A stretch of DNA of 64,000 bases from assembly GCF_030694375.1 (NCBI RefSeq), contig NZ_JAUXYL010000040.1, positions 186,001 through 250,000 on the forward strand, in the 5' to 3' direction. The DNA is from Algoriphagus sp. (lineage in GTDB: Bacteria > Bacteroidota > Bacteroidia > Cytophagales > Cyclobacteriaceae). Shown in pieces: positions 25,937 to 34,455 of this stretch. How positions within the stretch are numbered: the stretch's first letter is position 1; every line of letters begins with the position of its first letter. The translations under genes were made by a program, and so were the position numbers. The notes below the pieces were generated by a model. It was not told the DNA's origin. It made no database searches and saw only the letters and a program-made list of their open reading frames with translations.

Positions 25937-28564
25937 ATGAGTGACGAAAAAAATACGATAGATGGGGCTGACGACAGTCTGCACACATCCGTGCCGATCA
26001 CAGGCATGTATAAGGAGTGGTTTTTGGATTACGCCTCGTATGTAATTCTTGAGCGCGCAGTTCCTGCGATTGAAGATGGTCTGAAGCCTGTTCAACGTAG
26101 GATCTTGCATGCCATGAAGGAGATGGATGATGGGCGATTTAATAAGGTTGCCAATATCATCGGTCAGTCCATGCAGTATCACCCCCATGGAGATCAGTCT
26201 ATCGGAGACGCGATGGTTAATCTTGGTCAAAAGGAGCTTCTCATTGAGACTCAGGGTAACTGGGGTGACATCAGGACAGGGGATGGGGCCGCAGCTGCTC
26301 GTTATATCGAAGCGAGACTTTCGAAATTTGCGCTTGATGTGGTGTTTAATCCTCAGACTACGGAGTGGCAACTTTCCTATGATGGAAGGAAGCGGGAGCC
26401 AGTCACTTTACCTGTAAAATTCCCGCTGCTTCTAGCTCAGGGAGTTGAAGGAATTGCGGTGGGCCTTTCTACCAAAATCCTACCTCACAACTTCATTGAA
26501 CTGATTGAAGCTTCCATTGAAATCTTAAAAGGAAACAAATCAAACGTTCTCCCTGACTTCATCACGGGAGGTCTGGCGGACTTTTCCGAATATAACGAAG
26601 GGCATCGAGGAGGAAAGGTAAAGGTTAGAGCCCGGATCGAAGAAGAGGATAGTAAGACCTTGGCAATCAGAGAGATTCCCTATGGAACCACGACCGACTC
26701 ATTGATTGATTCAATACTCAAAGCCAATGACAAAGGCAAAATCAAAATCAAAAAAGTTGTCGATAACACGGCAAAAGATGTAGAGATACAGATTCAATTG
26801 GCGCCCGGAGTATCGCCGGATGTGACCATTGATGCACTCTATGCTTTTACGGATTGTGAGATTTCTATTTCACCAAATGCCTGCGTCATTATTGAGGATA
26901 AGCCTGTTTTCCTTACGGTAAACAGAATCTTGGAATACAATACGCAGCAAACCAAAGAGCTTCTTAAGCGGGAGTTGGAAATCCGAAGAGGGGAATTGTT
27001 GGAGCGATTGCTTTTTTCCTCCCTGGAAAAAATCTTCATTGAAAACAGAATCTATCGAGATATTGAGGAGTGTACCACTTGGGATGCTGTTTTGGAAGCT
27101 ATCGATAGAGGATTGGATCCTTATAAACCTGATTTTTACAGAGAAATCACACAGGACGACCTGATCCGGTTGACGGAAATTAAAATCAAGCGAATCTCCA
27201 AATTCGATGCCTTCAAGGCTGATGAGTTGATGAAGCGCTTACAGGAAGAACTGAAAGAGGTCAATCATCACCTGAGGCATTTGACAGAATACTCCATCAA
27301 ATATTATCAAAACCTACTGGACAAGTACGGTAAAGGGCGGGAGCGAAAGACTGAAATCCGAGCTTTGGATACGATCGAAGCCACAGTTGTTGCTGCCAAC
27401 AATGCCAAACTCTATGTAAACAGAGTAGATGGATTTGTAGGTTATGGATTGAAAAAAGACGAATTCATTTGTGATTGTTCAGATCTGGATGATGTGATCG
27501 TACTTCGTCGCGATGGTAAATTCATGGTTTCCAAAATTCAGGAAAAAGGATTTATGGGAAAGGACATTCTGTACGTCGGTGTCTTTCGCAAGAATGACGA
27601 CCGGATGACCTATAATCTCATTTACCTCGATGGAGGGTCTGGTCGTGCGATGATCAAAAGATTTCAGATCGGCGGGATCACCCGTGACAAAGAATATGAT
27701 CTAACCAAGGGGACAAAGGGAACAAAAGTCCTCTATCTCACCGCCAATCCAAATGGAGAGGCCGAACTGGTTACCGTATACCTCACTCAAGGTGCCAAAG
27801 CCAGAGTGAAAGTGTTTGATTTTGATTTTGCTGAAATAGAAATCAAAGGAAGGGGAGCGGGTGGAAATATTCTGACACGTTACCCTGTTCGCAAAATTCA
27901 GCTTAAAATGGAAGGAAAGTCCACTTTGGGTGGAATCAATGTGTTCTATGATACGGTTGTTGGCCGATTGAATACGGACCAAAGAGGCAAACTGATCGGT
28001 AATTTCCTTGGCGATGATAAGATCATTGTCTTTTACAAAAATGGGGAATATGAGCTGACTAGTTTTGAGCTGACCAATCGCTACGAACCGAAAGATGTCG
28101 TGTTGATTGAAAAGTTTGACATTAAGAAAGTTATTTCGGCCATTTACTATGATGGTGGCATCAAAACCTATTTCGTGAAGCGTTTTTTGATCGAAACGAC
28201 TACGATCAACAAGCGATTCAACTTCATTACCGATCACAAGCAATCCTATCTGAAAGTCGTTTCTACGGCAAGTCAACCGCAAATTTCGGTCACTTTATCC
28301 AAAGGAAAAGAGGACGAAGTAATGGAATATGATTTGGACATGTTGATCGATGTGAAAGGCTGGAAGGCGATAGGAAACAAGCTGAGCACCTATCCTGTAA
28401 AGGAGATTTCGCTCATTCACTCTGAAAAGGCAACTGCCGAAAATGTGGAAGAAAGTGAGGAATTAGCCGAGGAAATTGAAGATACTAGTCAAGAGTTGGA
28501 GATCGGAAGTAAAATTGACCTTACGCCAAAAAAAGACGAAGACGAACAATTGGGGCTGTTTTGA
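25937..28564 (+). CDS. parC: DNA topoisomerase IV subunit A
   Basis: An 875-residue breakage-reunion subunit. The winged-helix part has GLKPVQRRILHAM and YHPHGDQSI, and the active-site Tyr lies in AAAARYIEARLS. A coiled-coil tower and exit gate follow (about 340-480) and then a beta-pinwheel C-terminal domain (about 500-820) with a long acidic tail ending KKDEDEQLGLF. It lacks a GyrA box of the QRRGGKG kind, consistent with ParC. It pairs with ParE to form the decatenating enzyme. The TrmH-type gene begins 18 bases downstream. Confidence 0.93.
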   Translation: MSDEKNTIDGADDSLHTSVPITGMYKEWFLDYASYVILERAVPAIEDGLKPVQRRILHAMKEMDDGRFNKVANIIGQSMQYHPHGDQSIGDAMVNLGQKELLIETQGNWGDIRTGDGAAAARYIEARLSKFALDVVFNPQTTEWQLSYDGRKREPVTLPVKFPLLLAQGVEGIAVGLSTKILPHNFIELIEASIEILKGNKSNVLPDFITGGLADFSEYNEGHRGGKVKVRARIEEEDSKTLAIREIPYGTTTDSLIDSILKANDKGKIKIKKVVDNTAKDVEIQIQLAPGVSPDVTIDALYAFTDCEISISPNACVIIEDKPVFLTVNRILEYNTQQTKELLKRELEIRRGELLERLLFSSLEKIFIENRIYRDIEECTTWDAVLEAIDRGLDPYKPDFYREITQDDLIRLTEIKIKRISKFDAFKADELMKRLQEELKEVNHHLRHLTEYSIKYYQNLLDKYGKGRERKTEIRALDTIEATVVAANNAKLYVNRVDGFVGYGLKKDEFICDCSDLDDVIVLRRDGKFMVSKIQEKGFMGKDILYVGVFRKNDDRMTYNLIYLDGGSGRAMIKRFQIGGITRDKEYDLTKGTKGTKVLYLTANPNGEAELVTVYLTQGAKARVKVFDFDFAEIEIKGRGAGGNILTRYPVRKIQLKMEGKSTLGGINVFYDTVVGRLNTDQRGKLIGNFLGDDKIIVFYKNGEYELTSFELTNRYEPKDVVLIEKFDIKKVISAIYYDGGIKTYFVKRFLIETTTINKRFNFITDHKQSYLKVVSTASQPQISVTLSKGKEDEVMEYDLDMLIDVKGWKAIGNKLSTYPVKEISLIHSEKATAENVEESEELAEEIEDTSQELEIGSKIDLTPKKDEDEQLGLF

Positions 28565-28582
28565 TGGCTCCATTTTTTTGCA

Positions 28583-29293
28583 ATGAGGATAACAAACGAA
28601 GAAATAACATTTGACCAGGACCTTTTGGATTATTTGGGCCGATTCATTACCGAGCACAAAAAGGGGGTGATAGAACAAGTTTTGTCCAAAAGGACAAAAT
28701 ACCTTACAGTCGTCTTAGAGGATATTTTCAAACCTCATAATGCCAGTGCCGTGATTCGTACCTGCGACTGTTTTGGTCTCCAGGACATCCATGTGATCGA
28801 AAAGACCAATCAGTACAAGGTCAACCCATTCGTGACTCGTGGTGCCTCGCAATGGGTAGATTTACACAAGTACTTTCAGGCGGGTAAAAACGCTGTCGAG
28901 ACATGTTTTGATACCCTTCGGAAAAATGGATACAAGATTTATGGCACTAGTCCTGCATCCACGTCTATTTCGATTTATGATCTGCAACCAACAGAAAAAC
29001 TGGCCTTGGTATTCGGAAATGAACACGAGGGAATTTCAGAAGATGTAAAGGCCAAAGCTGATGGGCTTGTACATATCCCGATGCTGGGATTTACGGACAG
29101 TTACAATATTTCAGTAGCTGCTTCCATTTTTTTATATGATTTGGTAAAAAAAGCCGACTCCCTTAATATCCCGGATTTCTATCTTTCAGAGGAGGAAAAA
29201 AATATGCTTAGAATGAAATGGTATCGATCCATTGTGAAAAATTCTGAAATTCATGAAAAGGTTTTTCGTAAAAATCTTCAGGATAATTTATGA
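28583..29293 (+). CDS. TrmH-type (SpoU) tRNA/rRNA 2'-O-methyltransferase
   Basis: A 236-residue SPOUT methyltransferase. Motif 1 is HNASAVIRTCDCFG (about 52-65, with the catalytic Arg), motif 2 LALVFGNEHEGIS and motif 3 IPMLGFTDSYNISVAASIFLYDL, giving the knotted SAM-binding fold. The absence of an N-terminal L30e-like domain and the C-terminal extension RMKWYRSIVKN fit TrmH (Gm18 tRNA methyltransferase) better than rRNA RlmB. It is the third gene of the parE-parC run and ends three bases before the convergent secreted-protein gene. Confidence 0.88.
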   Translation: MRITNEEITFDQDLLDYLGRFITEHKKGVIEQVLSKRTKYLTVVLEDIFKPHNASAVIRTCDCFGLQDIHVIEKTNQYKVNPFVTRGASQWVDLHKYFQAGKNAVETCFDTLRKNGYKIYGTSPASTSISIYDLQPTEKLALVFGNEHEGISEDVKAKADGLVHIPMLGFTDSYNISVAASIFLYDLVKKADSLNIPDFYLSEEEKNMLRMKWYRSIVKNSEIHEKVFRKNLQDNL

Positions 29294-29296
29294 TTA

Positions 29297-29902
29297 TTAC
29301 TTTTTAAAAAGCTCTGAAAAAGGCTTTCTAGGCTGATTTTGAGCTGCTTTTTTTGCTTTTTGACGTTGCTTTTGTTTCTTCTTTTGCTCCTTGCTTTTCA
29401 CAAGGACAGTTCGTGCTGAGATTCCTATCTGACCGCGATAAAACTCAGACCTTCCCGCTAGATTGATATTCGGCTTGTAATCCAATGAAAGGACTGCATT
29501 GGCTACGGTTAATTCTATCCCTCCAATCAGATCCACTCCGACCGTAGCGTTGCCAAAAGTATGGTCGACTTGCATTGTTTCATCATTTTTGATGAAGCTT
29601 TCCTCTCTGCCAAATGCCATTCCACCTCCGTAGTAATAGTTAAACCGCTTGGAAATAATTGGGCTGTGTTTTTTTGCCAAAACGGAAAGGGTCGTATTCC
29701 TGCTGAAATCCGACTGTAAGATACCTTCCACCGTCACCCGATCCACAATTCGCTGCTGCACGGTCAATCCCACCGTCCTGCTAAGTTGAGAGTTGCCTAG
29801 GCGAACTCCCGCAGCAGTTCCATACCGTTGGGCCAACAGTGGCGATGCGGTTAGTACAAAAAAGAAAATCAGAGCGGATAATACCTTGTAGGATTGAATC
29901 AT
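29297..29902 (-). CDS. Secreted hypothetical protein, possibly outer-membrane beta-rich
   Basis: From ATG 29902 the protein has 201 residues: signal peptide (about 7-24, ending PLLAQ), a middle of alternating hydrophobic and polar residues with Gly-rich turns (YGGGMAFGREE, ATVGVDLIGGIEL) resembling beta strands of a small outer-membrane barrel, then a strongly basic tail (KEQKKKQKQRQKAKKAAQ). The frame extends 20 codons upstream, but that would bury the signal peptide, so the internal ATG is chosen. AAACCCAAA lies 45 bases upstream of this start. The family is not recognised; barrel fold is an inference from composition. Confidence 0.65.
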   Translation of the reverse strand: MIQSYKVLSALIFFFVLTASPLLAQRYGTAAGVRLGNSQLSRTVGLTVQQRIVDRVTVEGILQSDFSRNTTLSVLAKKHSPIISKRFNYYYGGGMAFGREESFIKNDETMQVDHTFGNATVGVDLIGGIELTVANAVLSLDYKPNINLAGRSEFYRGQIGISARTVLVKSKEQKKKQKQRQKAKKAAQNQPRKPFSELFKK

Positions 29903-30042
29903 ACACAATTGGATAGAGCAAACTACCTTTTCAATATCTATTCCAAATTTGGGTTTAGTCAAAATGAATTGAATAAATAGCTTTTTTAATGAAAAAGACG
30001 GATTTTAAACTCCTATTAAAAACCACCAAAATGAGTTGATGC

Positions 30043-31608
30043 ATGAAGAAATTTCTTTTAGGACTCCTGATTTTTATAGGCCTTGTGATTTTGGGAATTT
30101 GGCTTTATTCTTTGTACCAATTTAGGGATAGGCATCCGGGCTATTCCGTAGATATTCAATTAAAATCCTCACAAAATGAAATACTGGCAGGGTTTGCCAA
30201 AGTGGATATATCTCCCAAAAATTTTGAAACATGGATAGATGCAAATGGGGACTCCAGATACAATCCTGAGGATGGAGATTCATTTGAAGATACCAATGGA
30301 AATGGAGTTTTTGATGCAGTCTGGCTAGCTGGTTTTCACAATTCCAGACCTGCTCAAGGTATTCTGGATCCTCTCTGGGCAAGGGCAATGGTACTGGATG
30401 GAGGTGATGTGAAAATAGCCCTTTGCGTCATTGATATGATTGGCTTCGGTAATGATGAAGTGATAGCCACAAGAAAACTGATAGCCGAAACCAATCCTTG
30501 GTTGGATTATGTCATAATTGCCAGCACACATGTGCACTCATCTCCGGATTTGATAGGACAATGGGGTCCATCTGACTACAAAAGAGGTGTGAATCCGGCG
30601 TACTTGAATCAAGTTCAAGTCGGAATTCGTGATGCAATAGATGAAGCTTCAAAATCACTTCGTCCGGCTGTTTTTCGCTTTGCGGAAGAAAATGAAAAGC
30701 TTAAGCCATTGGTAGGAGATACAAGAGCTCCGTTGGTTTTCGATGCTTCACTGAAGTTGATGCAAGTCATGGATGCAGTAAGCGGAGAAACATTAGGCAC
30801 GCTGATGAATTGGGGAAATCATCCGGAAACTCTCTGGTCAGATAATATTCAAATCAGCTCGGACTTCCCCGATCCATGGCGAAATATGGTGGAAAGCGGG
30901 ATTTCAGTGGGAGATTCGGTTTTATTGGAAGGAGTAGGGGGAGTGGCGATTTTCCTAAATGGTGCAGTGGGAGGTCTTATGACCACACATCCGGATATGT
31001 CAGTAGTAGATCCTTATTCAGGTGATTCGTTTGAAAAACAGAGTCCTGAGAAAATGATAGCTCAAGGAAGAGCTTTGGCTAAGATTACATTGGAAACATT
31101 GAGAGATACGATATGGATACCCGAGTCCAAACTAAATATTTCCCTGAGGGCCAAATCAATTAATTTGAAAATGGACAATCAATTATTTCATTTAGCAGCT
31201 TTTATTGGTCTTTTTGACCGAGGCTTCACTTCCTGGAAACATATTCGTTCTGAGGTTTCAGCATGGAGTATTGGATCAGCGACATTTGTCCATGTACCGG
31301 GAGAATTATATCCCGAGATTCTTCACGGGGGAATTGAATCTCCCCAAGGGGCTGATTTTGGAATAGGTCCTGTAGAAATCCCCGCTATCCAAACTCAAAT
31401 CCCCGGACGATTCAAGTTTTTGGGAGGTCTCTCCAATGATATGATCGGATATATTGTACCTAAAAGTCAATGGGACGTAACTCCTCCCTATACGTATGAT
31501 TATACCAATAGACCTTATGGTGAAATCAACTCTTTAGGACCCGAGACAGCTCCGAAAATTCATGCAGCAGTTTTAAAAATTCTCTCAGAGTTGGGTGTCC
31601 AAAAATGA
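30043..31608 (+). CDS. Membrane-anchored neutral/alkaline ceramidase-like hydrolase
   Basis: A 521-residue protein with an N-terminal hydrophobic anchor (about 4-25). The neutral ceramidase N-terminal fold is suggested by FAKVDISPKNF, then GILDPLWARAMVL, the metal-site motif STHVHSSPDLIG and a second one NWGNHPETLW. Known members are 650-780 residues, so this is a short version without the C-terminal domain. Between the first and second motif it has an inserted Asp/Asn/Gly-rich stretch (about 66-91) resembling calcium-binding loops. The real substrate is not known and may not be ceramide. It acts outside the cytoplasm. Confidence 0.8.
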   Translation: MKKFLLGLLIFIGLVILGIWLYSLYQFRDRHPGYSVDIQLKSSQNEILAGFAKVDISPKNFETWIDANGDSRYNPEDGDSFEDTNGNGVFDAVWLAGFHNSRPAQGILDPLWARAMVLDGGDVKIALCVIDMIGFGNDEVIATRKLIAETNPWLDYVIIASTHVHSSPDLIGQWGPSDYKRGVNPAYLNQVQVGIRDAIDEASKSLRPAVFRFAEENEKLKPLVGDTRAPLVFDASLKLMQVMDAVSGETLGTLMNWGNHPETLWSDNIQISSDFPDPWRNMVESGISVGDSVLLEGVGGVAIFLNGAVGGLMTTHPDMSVVDPYSGDSFEKQSPEKMIAQGRALAKITLETLRDTIWIPESKLNISLRAKSINLKMDNQLFHLAAFIGLFDRGFTSWKHIRSEVSAWSIGSATFVHVPGELYPEILHGGIESPQGADFGIGPVEIPAIQTQIPGRFKFLGGLSNDMIGYIVPKSQWDVTPPYTYDYTNRPYGEINSLGPETAPKIHAAVLKILSELGVQK

Positions 31609-31610
31609 AA

Positions 31611-31641
31611 AGAGGCTGATTCTTTATTAAGAACAGCCTCT
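31611..31641 (-). terminator. Long hairpin terminator between convergent genes
   Basis: AGAGGCTG (31611-31618) plus TTCTT (31620-31624) pair with AAGAA (31629-31633) and CAGCCTCT (31634-31641), one bulged A and a four-base loop. The T-rich stretch lies on the minus-strand side, so it best terminates the cyclophilin gene; it may also block the plus-strand transcript. Confidence 0.75.
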
Positions 31642-31723
31642 AAAGTTCAAGTAAATGGCTAGAGCCTACATACAAAATGATAGGCTTATCACATTATAAA
31701 TACAGCTCTACAAAGCGTTGGCC

Positions 31724-32161
31724 TTATGCTTCAGTGACAACGATTTTTTCAATTTTATCGCCAGGTTTGATGGCGTCGATTACATCAAGTCCTTCAATTA
31801 CTTTACCGAAGCAGGTATGGTTTCGATCAAGGTGGGCAGTGTTGGTACGACTGTGGCAGATAAAAAACTGCGAACCGCCGGTGTTTCTTCCTGCATGTGC
31901 CATGGAAAGTACGCCACGGTCATGGTATTGATTTTCTCCATCCAGTTCACATTTGATTTTATAACCAGGTCCACCTGCTCCATTTCCGATAGGGCAACCT
32001 CCCTGAATTACAAAATTCGGGATTACACGGTGAAAAGTTAGTCCATCATAGAAGCCTTTATTAGAGAGGTCAATAAAGTTTTGTACAGCGATGGGAGCGT
32101 CTTTTTCATAAAACTCAACTTTCATTGTTCCCTTTTCTGTAATAATTTCTGCTGTTTTCAT
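31724..32161 (-). CDS. Peptidylprolyl isomerase (cyclophilin type)
   Basis: A 145-residue single-domain cyclophilin without signal peptide, so a cytosolic foldase. Core motifs are [13 protein letters not shown], with the catalytic Arg and Phe, [27 protein letters not shown] and [15 protein letters not shown]. Length is at the short end of the family, as in other bacterial minimal cyclophilins. The start codon directly abuts a 285-base tandem-repeat region with REP-like palindromes, and the first bases of the leader are copied in the repeat. Confidence 0.94.
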   Translation of the reverse strand: MKTAEIITEKGTMKVEFYEKDAPIAVQNFIDLSNKGFYDGLTFHRVIPNFVIQGGCPIGNGAGGPGYKIKCELDGENQYHDRGVLSMAHAGRNTGGSQFFICHSRTNTAHLDRNHTCFGKVIEGLDVIDAIKPGDKIEKIVVTEA

Positions 32162-32162
32162 G

Positions 32163-32446
32163 TGTTTATATTTTGTTTTTTAATTGCCACATGCCCGCCT
32201 GTAGTCGGACAGGGAATCTCGCTTGGTCGATAATCATCCCAGTGTGTGACTTTTTAGTCATGCCTGTCTGCCTCAGGCAGGCCTGCTTGTGGCAGACAAG
32301 CTCGATTTCATCTGTTTATAATTTGTTTTTTAAAAGGCTACATGCCCGCCTGTAGTCGGACAGGGAATCTTCGCTTGAGGGATAATCATTCCTCTGTGTG
32401 ACACCGCAGGGTCATGCCTGTCTGCCTCAGGCAGGCTCGATTTCAT
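32163..32446. repeat. Tandem direct repeat carrying REP-like palindromes
   Basis: Two copies, about 32163-32310 and 32312-32446, share the order TGTTTATA..TTTGTTTTTT, ACATGCCCGCCTGTAGTCGG, GATAATCAT, TGTGTGAC, TCATGCCTGTCTGCC, TCAGGCAGG and CTCGATTTCAT. The 3' part holds an imperfect palindrome, and copy 1 has an extra hairpin (GCTTGTGGCAGACAAGC, 32285-32301). Copy 1 starts at the cyclophilin start codon. The spacer to the pckA gene (32447-32539) holds a third degenerate copy of the AT-rich lead-in. The palindromic words look like dispersed REP elements. No open frame lies inside. Confidence 0.8.
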
Positions 32447-32539
32447 CAATTTAAAATTCTGTTTTTAAGATTAAAAGGTGAAAAGATTTTAGAGTTGCAA
32501 AAATAGGATTTTGACTCTGTTTATTATCAATTAAAAAAG

Positions 32540-32565
32540 AAAAGGAGTGAAATTCACTCCTTTTT
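32540..32565 (-). terminator. Rho-independent terminator of pckA
   Basis: AAAAGGAGTGA (32540-32550) and TCACTCCTTTT (32554-32564) form an eleven-base stem with a three-base loop. Downstream on the minus strand the sequence is T-rich (TTTTCTTTTTT), seven bases after the pckA stop codon. Confidence 0.8.
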
Positions 32566-32572
32566 ATTTGTT

Positions 32573-34174
32573 TTAGACCACTGGGGCACCTTTTAAAATG
32601 TCCTCGTCCGCAAAATCTTTGAATTTTTCAAAATTTTTGATAAATGCTTTTGCAAGATTTTGGGCAGTCTTATCATATTCCTCAGGGTTTTCCCAAGTAT
32701 TTCTTGGATTAAGAACTTCAAAAGGGACATTCGGGCACAACTCCGGAACCATGAATCCAAAAATGGGGTCCTTTTTGAAAGGCGCAAATTCTAGGCTTCC
32801 TTCCAAGGCAGCGGTGATCATCGCGCGGGTGTGTGAAAGCTTCATTCGAGAGCCAATTCCATAAGGGCCTCCGGTCCATCCGGTGTTGATCAGCCAGACA
32901 TTCACTTCATGCTTTTCCATCTTTTCCCCAAATAACTTTGCGTATTCAGTAGGATGTAAGGGAAGGAATGCCGCTCCAAAACAAGCCGAAAAGGTTAATT
33001 TTGGTTCTGTAACGCCCATTTCTGTTCCTGCTACCTTCGCTGTGTAGCCTGAGATAAAATGGTACATCGCCTGACTACTATTCAATTTTGAAATTGGAGG
33101 AATCACTCCAAAAGCGTCGGCTGTTAGAAAGAAGATATTTTTGGGAATTCCGGCAATTGAAGGATTCAAAGAATTTGGTATAAAATGAATCGGATAAGCT
33201 GTTCGAGTGTTTTCTGTAATTGATTTATTGGTATAATCCACCTCGCGAGTTCCTGGTATGAAGCGTGTATTTTCAACGATTGCTCCAAATTTGATTGCAT
33301 CAAAGATTTCAGGCTCCTTTTTACGAGTTAGGTCAATAACCTTTGCATAACAGCCTCCTTCAAAATTAAAAACCGTATCCGCTGTCCAGCCATGCTCATC
33401 ATCACCGATGAGTTGTCTTTTTGGATCGGCAGAAAGTGTAGTTTTACCTGTTCCAGAAAGACCAAAAAAGATTGCGGTGTCCCCATCCTTGCCCAAATTT
33501 GCGGAGCAATGCATAGAGAGCACATTTTTTTCATGAGGTAAAATAAAATTCAAAACAGAAAAGATTCCCTTTTTCATTTCACCTGCATAAGCTGTCCCAC
33601 CGATTAATATCATTCTTTTGGATAGATTCAGAATGGCGAAATTTGGGTTTTTGGTACCATCTTGCTCTGGGTCAGCCTGGAAATCCGGCGCACAAATGAC
33701 AGTAAAATCTGATTTGAAAGCTTTGAGATCCTCTTTTTCAGGTCGAAGGAACATGTTGTAGCAAAACAGGTTATGCCATGCCAGGGTATTGATCACTTTT
33801 AGGTTCAACTGGTACTCAGGATCAGCTCCTGCGCGGGCGTACCTGACGAAGAGATCTTTGATGGAAAGGTGATTCTTAACCTTCTCCAGCAAATTGTCAA
33901 ACTTCTCTTCATCAAAGGGGATATTGATTTCACCCCACCAAACTGAATCTTTTGTTTTTTCATCCAAAACAATAAACCTGTCTAAAGGAGAGCGACCGGT
34001 GAATTTTCCGGTGTCAGCCATCAATGCACCGGTAGAAGTAAGAAAGGCTTCCCTTCTGCTCAATGCATGCTCCACTAGTTCAGCTGGAGTAAGATTGTTG
34101 AAAACTTTTCCCCTAGTGTCCACATCGGGCTGGGGATAGGAAGAAATTGAGGAAGTCAGAACCAAGTCCTGCAT
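32573..34174 (-). CDS. pckA: Phosphoenolpyruvate carboxykinase (ATP)
   Basis: A 533-residue enzyme that converts oxaloacetate to phosphoenolpyruvate with ATP, the entry step of gluconeogenesis. The kinase-1a motif GLSGTGKTTLS, metal-binding IGDDEHGW, kinase-2 region ENTRFIPGTREVDY and RxxYP-like TRTAYPIHFIPN are all present. Full family length. A -7-like box TAATTTTG (34217 to 34210, minus strand) and the AAACCCAAA word five bases before the start codon mark the leader. It is a single-gene unit with its own terminator. Confidence 0.96.
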   Translation of the reverse strand: MQDLVLTSSISSYPQPDVDTRGKVFNNLTPAELVEHALSRREAFLTSTGALMADTGKFTGRSPLDRFIVLDEKTKDSVWWGEINIPFDEEKFDNLLEKVKNHLSIKDLFVRYARAGADPEYQLNLKVINTLAWHNLFCYNMFLRPEKEDLKAFKSDFTVICAPDFQADPEQDGTKNPNFAILNLSKRMILIGGTAYAGEMKKGIFSVLNFILPHEKNVLSMHCSANLGKDGDTAIFFGLSGTGKTTLSADPKRQLIGDDEHGWTADTVFNFEGGCYAKVIDLTRKKEPEIFDAIKFGAIVENTRFIPGTREVDYTNKSITENTRTAYPIHFIPNSLNPSIAGIPKNIFFLTADAFGVIPPISKLNSSQAMYHFISGYTAKVAGTEMGVTEPKLTFSACFGAAFLPLHPTEYAKLFGEKMEKHEVNVWLINTGWTGGPYGIGSRMKLSHTRAMITAALEGSLEFAPFKKDPIFGFMVPELCPNVPFEVLNPRNTWENPEEYDKTAQNLAKAFIKNFEKFKDFADEDILKGAPVV

Positions 34175-34311
34175 AAATATTTGGGTTTACAAACTGAAAA
34201 TTGTCTCCCCAAAATTAGGTAAGTAATTTCAAATTAAAATCAAAAAAACGTCAAAATTTCGCATTTCAATCGATTACGAAGAAAAATCAGAAGATTATTT
34301 GACCAAAATCT

Positions 34312-34341
34312 CCTTTCTTTTTTATATCCATATAAGAAAGG
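34312..34341. repeat. Imperfect inverted repeat upstream of the POT transporter
   Basis: CCTTTCTT (34312-34319) and AAGAAAGG (34334-34341) are inverted, with TATAT/ATATA pairing inside and a small T bulge. It lies 115 bases upstream of the transporter start in the divergent region shared with pckA; it could be a leader hairpin or an operator. Confidence 0.3.
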
Positions 34342-34455
34342 GTTTAAATCCAAGGAAAAATGGAGTTTCTGAATGCGGAAAGGTTAAAGTTTTGGAAACA
34401 AGAAGCAAAAAAGTTTATCATTGTAGTTCTGATATCCATCTAAAAAAAATCATTC

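Noticed and set aside
30122..30388. Antisense open frame within the ceramidase-like gene
   Set aside because: It is a shadow frame of a clear coding region, with implausible composition.
32163..32446. CRISPR-like array
   Set aside because: Only two long units, no regular short repeats with unique spacers, and no cas genes; it is a tandem duplication with REP-like palindromes.
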